Of a DNA stretch of 64,000 nt, positions 1 through 9,513 are shown piece by piece. Below the pieces are notes generated by a model, which made no database searches, had not been told where the DNA came from, and saw only the letters and a program-made list of their open reading frames with translations. Each line of letters starts with the position of its first letter. Position 1 is the first letter of the stretch. A program made the translations under genes and the position numbers. The DNA lies in assembly GCF_019468465.1 (NCBI RefSeq), contig NZ_CP080519.1, positions 5,474,001 through 5,538,000 on the forward strand, in the 5' to 3' direction. The stretch is from Amycolatopsis sp. DSM 110486. GTDB taxonomy: Bacteria; Actinomycetota; Actinomycetes; Mycobacteriales; Pseudonocardiaceae.

Positions 1-416
1 ACCGGCAGGGCGGCCATCGCGTCCGGCGCCGCGCGCTGGGCTTCCGAAGGCGCCATGCGCACGACCTTCGCCAACGCCGCCGCCAGCCGTTCCGTCCGCA
101 CCGGCTTGAGCAGGTAGTCCACGGCGCCGATGCCATACGCCGCGACGGCATGACCGTCGTGCGCGGTCACGAACACGATCACCGGCGGCTCCGACAGGCG
201 GGCCAGCAGCGTCGCCAGCTCCAGCCCGTCCAGACCCGGCATGGAGATGTCGAGGAACACCGCGTCGAAGTGGTCCGCCTGCAACAGCTTCAGCGCGTGC
301 AAGGCATCGCCCGCGCCCACGACCTCGCCGACCTCCGGGGCCTCGCGCAGCATCCGGCACAGCTCGTCCAGCGCCGGCGCCAGGTCGTCGACGGCCAGCA
401 CCCGCAGCCCGCTCAC
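1..416 (-). CDS. LytTR-type response regulator, N-terminal part (runs off the window)
   Basis: Cytoplasmic phosphoacceptor partner of the adjacent kinase. Only the receiver domain is inside the window, about 138 codons. It reads VSGLRVLAVDD with the acidic pocket, then FLDISMPGLDG carrying the phosphorylatable Asp, then a conserved VTAH stretch and DYLLKPV with the invariant Lys. The GTG start overlaps the kinase stop by four bases (GTGA), so the pair is translationally coupled. The output domain lies outside the window. LytTR is inferred from the kinase type, not seen. Confidence 0.85.
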   Translation of the reverse strand, partial: MSGLRVLAVDDLAPALDELCRMLREAPEVGEVVGAGDALHALKLLQADHFDAVFLDISMPGLDGLELATLLARLSEPPVIVFVTAHDGHAVAAYGIGAVDYLLKPVRTERLAAALAKVVRMAPSEAQRAAPDAMAALP

Positions 417-1471
417 GGCAGCACCCCCGGCTGGAACCGCGGCACCCGCACGACCACGCGCGTGCCGGCACCCACTTCCGTCTCCACGGTCAGCCCGTAC
501 CAGGCGCCGTAGACGTTGCGCAGTCGTCTGTCCACATTGGCCAGCCCGAGGCCGCTGCCCTCGGTGACCCGGCCGGCGAGGATGTCGGCGGCCAGCTTCG
601 GGTCCATGCCGACCCCGTCGTCCTCCACGCTGATCACGCAGTCGTTCCCTTCCGCCTGCCCGTGGACCTGCACCAGCCCGGTGGTCGCGCGCGGCTCGAC
701 GCCGTGGCGGATGGCGTTCTCCACCAGCGGCTCCAGCACCAGGTACGGCACGGCCACCGCCAGCACCTCCGGCGCCACGCGCACCTGCACCTTCAGCCGT
801 TCGCCCAGCACCGCGCGCTGCAGCGCCAGGTACGTCTCCACCGCGCGGAACTCCTCGGCCACCACGGTGTACTCGCCGTGGCGCGCGAGGCTGTAGCGCG
901 TGTAGTCGGCGAAGTCGAGCATCAGATCCCGCGCGCGGTCCGGCTCCGAACGCACCAGCGAAGCGATCACCGTCAGCGCGTTGTACACGAAGTGCGGCGA
1001 CATCTCCGCCCGCAACGCCCGCAGCTCGGCCTGCGCCGCGTGGTCGGCCGACGCCTCGAGCCGGCCGCGCTCCAGTGCCTGCACCACGACGTCCGCCGCC
1101 TGCTGCACCACCTCCGAACCGCGCGCGCCCACCACGAGCAACGCGCCGGCCAGCTCGTCGTGGACGTGCAGCGGCACCGCCTCCACCCCGTCGGCGGAAG
1201 CGGGCTCCTCGCTGTGCAGTACCTCGTCGAGCACGTGGGCCACGGTGGCGTCGGGCCCCGGCCGGCCCGACCACAGCAGCGAGCCCGACAGGTCCGTGAG
1301 CCCCAGGCCGGCCGCGCCGAACAGCCGCCGCAGCCCGTGGGCCGCGCGCCGCGCGTGGGTGCCGGCCAGGCCGTCGATGAGGTCGTCGGTGATCTTGCGC
1401 GCCGCGGCCAGCACCGGCACGGGGTCGGCGCGCGCGGCGGCGCGCCACGGCAGCCGGACACCCTCGGTCAT
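413..1471 (-). CDS. LytS/YehU-family sensor histidine kinase
   Basis: A 352-residue kinase without an obvious membrane segment. The N-terminal 130 residues look like a GAF-type sensor region. The phosphoacceptor box is SPHFVYNALTVIASLV near residue 157, the PHFxxNxL form of the His_kinase family (PF06580) typical of LytS kinases. An HATPase follows, with VENAIRHG (N box), EDDGVGMD (G1) and GSGLGLANVDRRL (G2). It precedes its response regulator with a four-base overlap. The signal sensed cannot be read from the sequence. Confidence 0.9.
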   Translation of the reverse strand: MTEGVRLPWRAAARADPVPVLAAARKITDDLIDGLAGTHARRAAHGLRRLFGAAGLGLTDLSGSLLWSGRPGPDATVAHVLDEVLHSEEPASADGVEAVPLHVHDELAGALLVVGARGSEVVQQAADVVVQALERGRLEASADHAAQAELRALRAEMSPHFVYNALTVIASLVRSEPDRARDLMLDFADYTRYSLARHGEYTVVAEEFRAVETYLALQRAVLGERLKVQVRVAPEVLAVAVPYLVLEPLVENAIRHGVEPRATTGLVQVHGQAEGNDCVISVEDDGVGMDPKLAADILAGRVTEGSGLGLANVDRRLRNVYGAWYGLTVETEVGAGTRVVVRVPRFQPGVLP

Positions 1472-1528
1472 CGGCGGGCTCCCCTCGGCGACGGAGTCTG
1501 GGGGAGTAGATCCTAGCCCCGAACGCGG

Positions 1529-1562
1529 CGAAGGGGACTTTCCGCGCGGGAAGTCCCCTTCG
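1529..1562 (-). terminator. Hairpin after the sugar-binding protein gene
   Basis: A perfect 12-bp inverted repeat (CGAAGGGGACTT, 1529-1540, and its complement, 1551-1562) with a 10-base loop. It lies just past the stop of the sugar-binding protein and before the kinase start. It probably ends the ABC operon transcript. Confidence 0.7.
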
Positions 1563-1576
1563 AGAATCCGGGAAGG

Positions 1577-2629
1577 TCAGCGGCTCTGCTTGTAGAAGTA
1601 CTGCGAGTTCGCGTCCATGTCGTCCTTGGTGATGGAGTGCAGCTGCGCGGTGAGGGTCCGTGTCACGGGCGTGCCCTCCAGCGCCGCCACGGCCTGCTGC
1701 ACGCCCTGGGTGCCGATCGCGGCCGGGTCCTGGGCGATGAGGCCCTGGTACTCGCCCTTGCGCAGGCCGTCCACTTCGGACGGGCTCGCGTCGAAGCCGA
1801 CCAGGTTGACCTGGCCGATCTTGCCCGCGTTGCGCAGGCCGGTCGCCGCGCCCTCAACGGTGTTGAGGTTGGTGGCGAAGATGCCGATCAGGTCCGGCGT
1901 CGAGGCCAGCGCCGCGGTGACCTTCGAAGCGGCCTGCTCCGGCTCGTTCTGCGTGAACTGGATGCCGGCCGACTTGAGGTTCGGGTGGTTCCTCAGCTCG
2001 TCCTCGAAGCCCTTCGCGCGCGCCGCCGTGGTCGACGTGCCCGCGATCGTGTCGAGGATCAGCACCGAGCCAGGCTTGTCGCCCGCGAGCTTGGCCATGG
2101 TCTGCGCGGCGAGCTTGCCGCCCGCGGTGTTGTCCGAGGAGATCGACGATTCGGCCACGCTCTTGTCCTGCAGCGACGTGTCGACCTCGACGATCTTCGT
2201 GCCGCGGTTCTTCACCTGCTGGATCGGCGCGAGCATCGCCTGGTCGTCGGTCGGCGCGATCAGCAACGCGGCCGGCGGGTTGACGCCCAGCGCGTTGACG
2301 ATCGTGGTCTGCATGGTCGCGTCGAACTTCTGCGGCGCCTGCGTGGTGAGCTCGTAGCCGAGCTTCTTCGCCTCTTCCTGCGCGCCGCACTGCATCGAGA
2401 TGTAGAACGGCTCCGCCTGCACGCCGGGCACCAGCGTGAGCTTCTTGCTGTTGGCTGAGTTCGCCGCGCCACCCGAGTCGCTGCTCTGGCCCACCTGCCC
2501 GGAGCCGCACGCGGCCAGAAGCGAAGCCGCCGAAGCCAGCGCGCCGGCCGCGATCATCTGCCAGAAGTCCCGCACGTGCGTGATGTTGAAGCCCTTCTTC
2601 AGCACGACCGGGATGAACACGCCGATCAC
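1577..2629 (-). pseudogene. CUT2 sugar-binding lipoprotein, 5' end lost and fused in frame to the permease tail
   Basis: From the lipobox LLAAC onward this is a normal periplasmic-binding-protein-1 type sugar receptor (RbsB/FrcB-like). It has a Ser/Gly-rich linker, then KKLTLVPGVQAEPFY to the end at YFYKQSR, about 320 residues. Upstream of the lipobox there is no signal-peptide start. The frame continues into GVFIPVVLKKGFNITHV and DFWQMIAAG, which is the last part of a RbsC/FrcC-type permease. A deletion therefore appears to have joined permease codons to the middle of the signal peptide near 2540, where both parents could share Gly-Ala-Leu. The GTG at 2629 could in principle start a hybrid membrane-anchored receptor. 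I regard the gene as damaged. The mature ligand-binding domain is intact. Confidence 0.75.
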
Positions 2630-3251
2630 CCCCGGCCACGCCGGCCAGGAACCTGGTCAGCGTGATCACCACGGCCACCAGCACGAGGTTCGGAACCCCG
2701 GCGAACGACGTGCCGTAGCCCAGCGTCTTGTTCAGCGCGGTCGGCACGCTGCGCACGTCGGAACCGTTGTTGAGCAGCAACGCCGCGCCGAGCGTGACGA
2801 CCAGCGGCGGGATGTCGGCGACGGCGATGAGCCGGCCGTTGATCAGCCCCCAGATCGTGCCCGCGAGCACCGCCGCCACCAGCCCGGCGAAGATCACGCC
2901 CCAGCCCGCGCCGGTCGCGTTGCTACCGAGGCTGAGCGCTTCCATCGTCTTCCCGGCCACCATGCCCGCGAAGATCAGCGCAGAGCCCACGGACAGGTCG
3001 ATGCCGGCGGTGATGATCACGAACGTCATGCCCACCGAGAGCGCGAGCAGCACCGACGTCTCGATCAGCGTCGTCTGGAGCGTGAACAGCGTCGCGAACT
3101 CGGCCGGCGCGAGCACCGTGAACACGATGATCAGCGCCAGCAGCACGAGCGCGATTCAGAACGTGTTGGCGCCGATCAGCCGCTCGCCCAGCGGCACTTT
3201 GGCGAATCCACCGTCCACAGTGGTCTGGATGTCCTTCGTGGGCGTGCTCAC
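2540..3251 (-). pseudogene. CUT2 sugar permease (RbsC/FrcC-like), broken
   Basis: Starts at a GTG overlapping the ATPase stop (GTGA): STPTKDIQTTVDGGFAKV, then LIGANTF, then an in-frame TGA where a Trp codon (TGG) is expected, then IALVLLALIIVF in the same frame. The following helices (LLALSVGMTFVIITAGIDLS, IPPLVVTLGAALLL) are typical of ribose/fructose permeases. After VVITLTRF about 80-90 residues of the usual middle are missing. The protein resumes one frame off at GVIGVFIPVVLKKGF and then runs into the receptor gene. A nonsense codon, an internal deletion with frameshift and a lost 3' end make this a pseudogene, unless the assembly is wrong here. Confidence 0.8.
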
Positions 3252-3841
3252 GCGGCCTCCTCCTGAACGAGGGCGCCGGTCATCGCCGCCACGAGGTCTT
3301 CGAGCTTCGTGGCCGCCCCTGCGAACCGGGCCACGCGCTTGCCCAGCCGCAGCACCTCGGGCATGTTGTGGCTGATCAGCACCACGGCGATGCCCGACAG
3401 CGAGCCGATGGGCACGGAGGTGCTCTGCAGCGTCACACCGAGCCGCTGGAACTCCTCCACGGCCTGGCGGCGCATCTCGGCCTTGTCGAGCATGCCGATC
3501 TTGCCGAGGAAACCCTTGCGGTGGATTTCGCGGCCCAGGAACAAGTTCGCCGCCGGATCCAGTTCGGGTGCGACGGCCAGGTCTTGGTACACGGTCTCGA
3601 TCCCGAGCCGCCGCGCGGTCACGGGGGAGTCGAACTGAACCTCGGAGCCGTCGAGCAGGATCCTGCCGGACGTCGGATGCTCGGCGCCGGAAAGGCACTT
3701 CACGAGCGTCGACTTGCCGACACCGTTGTCGCCGATCAGGGCCGTGACCTCACCCGCGTGGGCCTGGAAGGAAGTGCCGCGAAGCGCTTCCACCGAGCCG
3801 TAGTGCTTCGTGAGGTCCGCGTCCAGCAGGATCTCGCTCTT
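3248..3841 (-). pseudogene. CUT2 sugar ABC ATPase (FrcA-like), missing Walker B and start codon
   Basis: Begins SEILLDADLTKHYGSVEAL with Walker A GDNGVGKST and the family motif TVYQDLAVAPELDPAANLFL, as in fructose/mannose-type FrcA. After PIGSLSG the protein jumps to IAVVLISHNMPEVL. The rest of the ABC signature, the Walker B Asp-Glu and the D-loop (about 45 residues) are missing. A second gap of about 9 residues follows MPEVL. The codon where Met is expected is AAG, preceded at normal spacing by AAGAGG, so a start mutated from ATG is likely. About 197 codons remain against roughly 260 in the family. It cannot be an active ATPase as read. Confidence 0.8.
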
Positions 3842-3845
3842 GGGC

Positions 3846-4898
3846 CTACCTCTTCTCGAGTGCGGGCGGGCGGCAGCGGATCGCGGTGAGCGTGCCCGAC
3901 GCCTCGACCTGCCCGGCGTCGAACGGCACCACATAGGTCTCGCCCTTGGCGAGGGAGAATTCGCCGCCGTGTTCGGTGCGCAGCGTGCCCGCACCGTCGA
4001 GCACCACGAGCACGGAGAACGACGGGTCGAACGCCAGGGAGCCACCGGTCAGCTGCACGCGGTCGGCGCGGAAGAACTCGTCGGAACCCGCGGCCAGCAG
4101 ATCGACCGACGTGGCCTTGTCCTCGGCGGTGTGCTTCACGATCGTGGTGAGCCGCTCGGCGTCCCAGCCGGACGTGTCGAGCGTTTCGATCGCGGTGTCG
4201 AAGCCGATGCCGAGGTGGCCCTTCTCCGGCGAGGCCAGGAAGTCACGCCACTCCAGCGTGAGCGAGAAGTCGGTGGGCTGCTGCAGTTCCACCACGAACA
4301 CGCCCTCGCCGATCGCGTGCGGCAGCCCGGCCGGGATGTACACGGTGTCGCCGGCCTGCACTGCCACGCTGTTGAGCGCGCCCAGCATGGTCGGTGCGTC
4401 CTGCTCGCGCGTCCACTCGGCGACGGTCGCCTTGCTCACCGTCTCCTTGAACCCCGGGTACACGCGCGGGTCGTCGCCGTAGGTGCCCACCACGATCCAC
4501 GCCTCGGTCTTGCCGAAGTGCGAGTCGAAGTGCTGCTTGGCGAACTCGTCGGACGGGTGGAAGTGCACGGGCAGCCGCTGGCCCGCGTCGAGCAGCTTCA
4601 CCAGCAGGCCGGTGGAGTCGCCGAGCTTGGCGACGTGCGCGGAACCCAGCCACGCCTCGGCGTTCTCGCGCACGGCGTCGCGCAGCCAGACGCCGCTGGG
4701 GAGCTTCGTGAGGCCGTTGGTGTCCTGGCCGAACATCGTGGTGACGGAGCCGACCCAGTCCTCCGGGCCGAACTTTGCCTTCGAAGGGCCGGAGTCCGTG
4801 CCGGTGGCACCGCGCAGCGCGGCGATCGCGTCGCCACCGCGGTAGAACTGCGGCGGCTGGTTGGCCGGGAGCCGGATCGGTTCGAGGTGCGTGCTCAC
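3846..4898 (-). CDS. Mannose-6-phosphate isomerase-like cupin (class I type)
   Basis: A 350-residue cytoplasmic enzyme predicted to interconvert mannose-6-P and fructose-6-P. Zinc-binding cupin signatures are visible: PVHFHPSDEFAKQHF and GKTEAWIVV (metal His/Glu), and YIPAGLPHAIGEGVFVVELQ (distal metal His). A second cupin half follows (VLVVLDGAGTL to YVVPFDAG). The GTG start overlaps the LacI stop by four bases, so the two are co-translated. Its place between a sugar repressor, a sugar transporter and mannosidases fits mannose use. The exact substrate within the family is inferred. Confidence 0.8.
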   Translation of the reverse strand: MSTHLEPIRLPANQPPQFYRGGDAIAALRGATGTDSGPSKAKFGPEDWVGSVTTMFGQDTNGLTKLPSGVWLRDAVRENAEAWLGSAHVAKLGDSTGLLVKLLDAGQRLPVHFHPSDEFAKQHFDSHFGKTEAWIVVGTYGDDPRVYPGFKETVSKATVAEWTREQDAPTMLGALNSVAVQAGDTVYIPAGLPHAIGEGVFVVELQQPTDFSLTLEWRDFLASPEKGHLGIGFDTAIETLDTSGWDAERLTTIVKHTAEDKATSVDLLAAGSDEFFRADRVQLTGGSLAFDPSFSVLVVLDGAGTLRTEHGGEFSLAKGETYVVPFDAGQVEASGTLTAIRCRPPALEKR

Positions 4899-5947
4899 GG
4901 GGCGACCTCACCGGAACCACGGGCTACGAGATGCACGGGCAGGACTACCTTTCTGGGTGCGGACTGATCCCCCTGGATCCGCGCGAACAGCAGCTCTGCC
5001 GCCGCGTGCCCCAGGGCGCTGACGTCGTGTGCGACGACCGTCACCGGCGGGTCCAGCAGGTCCGCCAGCTCGAAGTCGTCGAAGCTCACCATGGCGGGCC
5101 GGTGATCGGCGTGGGCCAGCGCGCGCAGCAGGTGCACGGCCACGCGGTTGTTGCCCGCGATCACCGCGGTCGCGGCCGAGGGACCCGTCAGCAGCGTCGC
5201 CACGGCGTGGGCGATCGTCTCCGGCGTCGGCGTGCGCATCACGACGAGGCTCTCGTCGTAGGAGACGCCGTTGCGCACGCAGCCCTCGCGGAAGCCGCGC
5301 AGACGCTCGGCCGCGGTGAAGATGTCGGGGCTGTCACCGAGGAACGCGATGCGGCGGTGGCCGTGCCGCACCAGGTGCGTGACCGCGTCGATGGTGCCGC
5401 CGAGGTTGTCGACGAGCACGGTGTCGGCCACGATGTCGCCGGCCGGGCGGTCGAGGAACACCACCGGCGTGCCCGCGCGCATCTCCGGCACGAGGTAGCC
5501 GTGCTGCATGCCGGCCGGGACCACGAGGATCCCGTCGACCCGGCGCGCGCAGAACTCCAGCGCCAGCTCGCGTTCGCGGTCGGAGTTCTCCTCCGACGAA
5601 CCGGTGAGCACGTGGCGGCCGAACGACGTGGCGATGCGCTCCACCGCGCGGTTGAGCTCGGAGTAGAACGGGTTGCCGACGTCTTCGACGATGAGGCCGA
5701 TCGTGCCCGTGGTCGAGCCGCGACGCAGGTTGCGGGCGCCGAGGTTGCGGCGGAACCCGAGCTGCTCGATGGCCGCCACCACGCGCTCGGCGGTGTCGGG
5801 GTGCACCGCGGGCTCGTCGTTGACCACCCGGGACACGGTTTTGATGCTGACGCCGGCGAGCCGGGCCACATCGCTCATCGTGGCCCGTCGGCTTGCCGGG
5901 CGGGGAAGCCCGTCCGCTTCCCGGCCATGAGGAGACAACGTTGTCAT
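4895..5947 (-). CDS. LacI-family sugar-responsive repressor
   Basis: The N-terminal helix-turn-helix is TMSDVARLAGVSIKTVSRVV with the hinge helix NLGARNLRRGS, followed by a periplasmic-binding-like effector domain (TIGLIVEDVGNPFYSEL, VDGILVVPAG, VVFLDRP, MVSFDDFELADLL). It is first in the operon with the isomerase and transporter. The start is uncertain: ATG 5947 overlaps a perfect operator palindrome and has no Shine-Dalgarno sequence, while ATG 5878 directly precedes the HTH. The two nearly identical palindromes, one at its own 5' end and one before the GH92 gene, suggest it represses both units. Confidence 0.88.
   Translation of the reverse strand: MTTLSPHGREADGLPRPASRRATMSDVARLAGVSIKTVSRVVNDEPAVHPDTAERVVAAIEQLGFRRNLGARNLRRGSTTGTIGLIVEDVGNPFYSELNRAVERIATSFGRHVLTGSSEENSDRERELALEFCARRVDGILVVPAGMQHGYLVPEMRAGTPVVFLDRPAGDIVADTVLVDNLGGTIDAVTHLVRHGHRRIAFLGDSPDIFTAAERLRGFREGCVRNGVSYDESLVVMRTPTPETIAHAVATLLTGPSAATAVIAGNNRVAVHLLRALAHADHRPAMVSFDDFELADLLDPPVTVVAHDVSALGHAAAELLFARIQGDQSAPRKVVLPVHLVARGSGEVAP
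5934..5945. promoter_or_regulatory. LacI-type operator (autoregulatory)
   Basis: Perfect 12-bp palindrome GACAACGTTGTC with the central CG step usual for LacI-family sites. It overlaps the 5' end of the LacI reading frame. Confidence 0.7.
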
Positions 5948-6134
5948 AGTGGCGCAGATTGCACACCAAAAGCCGGGTCGCTGTCAATGCCCGCTTCGCG
6001 CCGAATGGGATTCAGCCTGCGAAAGTTGTGAGGCAGATGGCTGATCAGTGTGTCCTGAACCGGACAGGCTCTCACGGCAGGCTTGACGTTTTCGTGAGGG
6101 ATTGCCCAAGGTTGCCCGCATCGACGGTGTGCGC

Positions 6135-6146
6135 GACAAGGTTGTC
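6135..6146. promoter_or_regulatory. Second LacI-type operator, before the GH92 gene
   Basis: GACAAGGTTGTC keeps both GACAA/TTGTC arms of the operator at 5934 and differs only in one central base. It lies 55 bases before the GH92 start at 6201, which argues against translation starting further upstream. It links the mannosidases to the LacI regulator. Confidence 0.6.
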
Positions 6147-6200
6147 ATCCCACTCCTCCGCGGCCCTGACGGCCGAGTCGCGCCGACGACTGGAGAGGCG

Positions 6201-9200
6201 ATGGCGATGGCGCGAGCGCGCTGGAGAGCCGGACTGATCTTCCTGGCCACGGCGGTGGTGGCGGCGGTCGCGCCGGCCACCGCGGCGGTGGCCGCGAAAG
6301 CCCCGGACACTGATTTCGCGAAGTGGGTGAATCCCTTCGTCGGCACCCGGCCGGGCGGTGAGGACCAGGGCACGGGTGGCGGTGCCGGCAACACGTTCCC
6401 GGGCGCGGTGGCGCCGTTCGGGATGGTGCAGTGGAGCCCGGACACGGTGAAGTCGCAGCCGGGCGGCTACTTCTACGACGACAACGCCCTCACGGGCTTC
6501 AGCCTCACGCACCTCTCGGGTGCGGGCTGCTCGACGTACGAGGACATCCCCTTCATCCCGTACGTCGGCGAGGTCAGCACCTCGCCCGCGACGGACCCGG
6601 GCCACTACACGTCGAAGTTCAGCCACGACAACGAGCACGCCACCGCGGGCGAGTACGACGTCACCCTCGACAGCGGCGCGAAGGTCGAGCTGAGCGCGAC
6701 GCAGCGCACCGGCTCCGCGCGCCTGACCTACCCCGCCGGCGCGTCCTCGACGCTGCTGGTCAACACGTCCGGCTCGGTCAACGGCACCGACGACGCGTCG
6801 ATCACCATCGGCAAGGACACCATCAGCGGCTGGGCGACCAGCGGCCGCTTCTGCGGCGCGCAGAACACCTACCGCGTGTACTTCTCCGCGAAATTCGACA
6901 CCCCGTTCGCCTCGATCGGCACGTGGAAGAACGGCGCGGTGACGCCCGGCAAAACCTCGGAGACCGGCGGAGCCAAGGCGAAGGTGGCGCAGCCCAACGG
7001 CGTGAACGCCGCCATCGCGCGCCCGGCCAAGGCCAAGACGCAGGACACCACCGTGAGCGGCCCCGGCAGCGGCGGATACGTGACCTTCGCGAACCTCAAC
7101 GGCGCGCAGGTCAACGTGCAGGTCGGCCTGTCGTTCGTGTCCGTGGACGGCGCGAAGGCGAACCTGAAGGCCGAGAACAACGGCAAGAAGTCGTTCGACC
7201 AGATCGCGGCCGGCACGCGCAAGGCGTGGAACGACCAGCTCGGCAAGGTCGCCGTGAGCGGCGGCGCCGACGCGGACATGACCACGTTCTACACGTCGCT
7301 GTACCACTCGCTGATCCAGCCGAACGTGTTCTCCGATGTGGACGGTTCCTACCCGGGCTTCGACGGCCGGATCCACAAGGCCGACAAGGGCCACGCGATG
7401 TACACCAACTTCAGCGGCTGGGACATCTACCGCTCGGAGATCCCGCTGCTGGCCACGATCGACCCGGCCCAGACGTCGGACATCGTGCGCTCGATGATGG
7501 CCTACGCCGAGCAGGGCGGCTCGTGGGACCGCTGGACCGTGGCCAACGACTACACCGGCGTGATGAACGGCGACCCTTACCACATCATCGTCTCCAGCGC
7601 GTACGCCTTCGGCGCGCGTGACTTCGACGCCCAGAAGGCGTTGCTGCTGATGATCAAGGGCGCCACGCAGCCCACCCAGGGCTACACCGAGCGTCCCGGC
7701 CTCGCGGACTACATGCGTCTCGGCTACGTCCCCGGCGCCGGCGCGGACACGCTCGAGTACACCAGCGCCGACTTCGCCATCGCGCAGTTCGCGAAGCGCC
7801 TCGGCGACAGCGCCACGTACACCACGTTCATGAAGCGCGCGCAGAACTGGCAGAACCTCTACAACCCGGGCACCGGCCACCTGCAGCCGCGCAACGCCGA
7901 CGGCTCCTTCGCCGGCACGTACGACCCGGCCAGCTCGCAGGGGTGGGTCGAGGGCAACGGCGCGCAGTACGAGTGGATGGTTCCCTACGACCTCGGCGGC
8001 GTCGTCTCGGCGTTCGGCGGCGACACGGCGACCCAGTCGCGGCTCGACACCTTCTTCACGCAGCTGAACGCGGGCACGCAGGAGCCGTTCGCCTTCATGG
8101 GCAACGAGCCGAACTCCAACGCGCCCTACGTCTACTCCTACGCGGGTGCCCCGGCCAAGACTCAGGCCATCGTGCACCGGTCGATGGACGAGCTCTACAA
8201 CCCGCGTCCCGAGGGCCTGATCGGCAACGACGACCTCGGCCAGATGTCTGCCTGGTACGTGTGGTCCGCGCTGGGCGTCTACCCGGAGATCCCGGGCCGC
8301 GCCGAGGTGCTGCTGTCCACGCCGCGGTTCGAAAACGCCGTGCTCACGACCGGCGCGGGCAAGAAGATCACGATCAACGCGCCCGGCACCGGTGACTACG
8401 TCGGCTCGTTGAAGGTCAACGGTGGCGCGGCCTCGAAGTCGTGGCTGCCCGAGGCCCTGATCTCGACCGGCGGCACGCTCGACTTCACCCGCTCGGCCAC
8501 GGCCACCCAGTGGGGTGCCGCGGCGGCCGACGCCCCGCCGTCGTTCCGCGAGCAGGAGAAGCCGAGCCTGGCGTTCGCCAACCCGGCCCGCGTGGTGACC
8601 CCGGCGGGCTCGACCGCGACGGCGAGCGTCGGAGTGCAGGACCTGTCCGGCACCGCGAAGACGTGGACCTACACCGCGGGTAGCGCCGACGGCATCACTC
8701 TCTCGCCCGCGTCGGGCTCGGTCGCCGTGCCCGCCAACGGCAAGGCACAGGCCACGGTCAACGTGACCGTTCCCGCGGGCACCGCCGACGGCGCCCGCCG
8801 CATCCCGGTCACGTTCTCCGCGCCGGGACTGGCGAGCACCGAGGCCGTGCTCACGGTGCTCGTGGCGCAGCCGGGCAGCTGGCTGGCCACAGTGGACAAC
8901 GCCGGCATCTCGCCCGACTCCGACTCGACCAAGGCCAACTTCGACGGCGGTGGCTGGAGCTACTCGGCCGACGCGCTGGCCGCGGCCGGAGCCAAGCCGG
9001 GCGGCACGGTGACGAGTGACGGCCTCAACTTCACATGGCCGTCGTTCCCGGCGGGCGACCCGGACAACGTGGTGGCCAACGGCCAGAAGGTGACCGTGAC
9101 CGGCTCGGGCCGGCTCGCGCTGCTCGGCGCCGGCTCCAACGGCAACGCGCAGGGCACGCTCACCATCACCTACACCGACGGCACCATGTCCACCGCCACG

Positions 9201-9437
9201 GTCGGCGTGTCCGACTGGACGCTGGGCGGCGGCGCCGCGCAGCCGTCGTTCGGCAACCGGATCGTGCTGTCCACGCCGTACCGCAACGCTTCGGGCACCG
9301 ACCCGCAGCAGATTCGCACGATGGTGTTCGGCACCGCGCCGATCACCCTCGACGCCGGTAAGACGGTGGCGAGCGTGACGTTGCCGTCGAACGTCAGCGG
9401 TGGCGCGATGCACGTCTTCGCCATCGCCGTCGGCTGA
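6201..9437 (+). CDS. Secreted GH92 exo-alpha-mannosidase with C-terminal beta domains
   Basis: GH92 enzymes are calcium-dependent inverting alpha-mannosidases. The start ATG at 6201 has GGAGAGG six bases upstream. A signal peptide follows (LIFLATAVVAAVAPATAAVA). The GH92 core begins at VNPFVGTRPGG and has NTFPGAVAPFGM, the acid-side motif GNEPNSNAPYVYSY near residue 634 and the base motif GNDDLGQMSAWYVWSALG near 674. A NEW3-like beta domain (about 780-890) and a C-terminal beta-sandwich (about 895-1078) are appended and may bind glycan. About 1078 residues. The linkage specificity cannot be decided. Likely controlled by the LacI operator at 6135. Confidence 0.92.
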   Translation: MAMARARWRAGLIFLATAVVAAVAPATAAVAAKAPDTDFAKWVNPFVGTRPGGEDQGTGGGAGNTFPGAVAPFGMVQWSPDTVKSQPGGYFYDDNALTGFSLTHLSGAGCSTYEDIPFIPYVGEVSTSPATDPGHYTSKFSHDNEHATAGEYDVTLDSGAKVELSATQRTGSARLTYPAGASSTLLVNTSGSVNGTDDASITIGKDTISGWATSGRFCGAQNTYRVYFSAKFDTPFASIGTWKNGAVTPGKTSETGGAKAKVAQPNGVNAAIARPAKAKTQDTTVSGPGSGGYVTFANLNGAQVNVQVGLSFVSVDGAKANLKAENNGKKSFDQIAAGTRKAWNDQLGKVAVSGGADADMTTFYTSLYHSLIQPNVFSDVDGSYPGFDGRIHKADKGHAMYTNFSGWDIYRSEIPLLATIDPAQTSDIVRSMMAYAEQGGSWDRWTVANDYTGVMNGDPYHIIVSSAYAFGARDFDAQKALLLMIKGATQPTQGYTERPGLADYMRLGYVPGAGADTLEYTSADFAIAQFAKRLGDSATYTTFMKRAQNWQNLYNPGTGHLQPRNADGSFAGTYDPASSQGWVEGNGAQYEWMVPYDLGGVVSAFGGDTATQSRLDTFFTQLNAGTQEPFAFMGNEPNSNAPYVYSYAGAPAKTQAIVHRSMDELYNPRPEGLIGNDDLGQMSAWYVWSALGVYPEIPGRAEVLLSTPRFENAVLTTGAGKKITINAPGTGDYVGSLKVNGGAASKSWLPEALISTGGTLDFTRSATATQWGAAAADAPPSFREQEKPSLAFANPARVVTPAGSTATASVGVQDLSGTAKTWTYTAGSADGITLSPASGSVAVPANGKAQATVNVTVPAGTADGARRIPVTFSAPGLASTEAVLTVLVAQPGSWLATVDNAGISPDSDSTKANFDGGGWSYSADALAAAGAKPGGTVTSDGLNFTWPSFPAGDPDNVVANGQKVTVTGSGRLALLGAGSNGNAQGTLTITYTDGTMSTATVGVSDWTLGGGAAQPSFGNRIVLSTPYRNASGTDPQQIRTMVFGTAPITLDAGKTVASVTLPSNVSGGAMHVFAIAVG

Positions 9438-9455
9438 TCTTCGCCAGTCCGTGAT

Positions 9456-9491
9456 CCGTGGAGGGCTCCTCGCCCGAGGAGCCCTCCACGG
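9456..9491 (+). terminator. Strong hairpin between the two GH92 genes
   Basis: A perfect 17-bp stem (9456-9472 with 9475-9491) and a 2-base loop, 18 bases after the first GH92 stop. There is no U-tract, which is common for actinobacterial terminators. It may attenuate rather than block expression of the second gene, which starts 22 bases later with no visible promoter between. Confidence 0.75.
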
Positions 9492-9513
9492 ACCCGTCTC
9501 GGGAGGGAGCTCG

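Noticed and set aside
1577..2629. The permease-receptor fusion as a new functional membrane-anchored receptor
   Set aside because: The upstream permease already carries a nonsense codon and frameshift and the ATPase lacks Walker B, so decay or an assembly error is the simpler reading.
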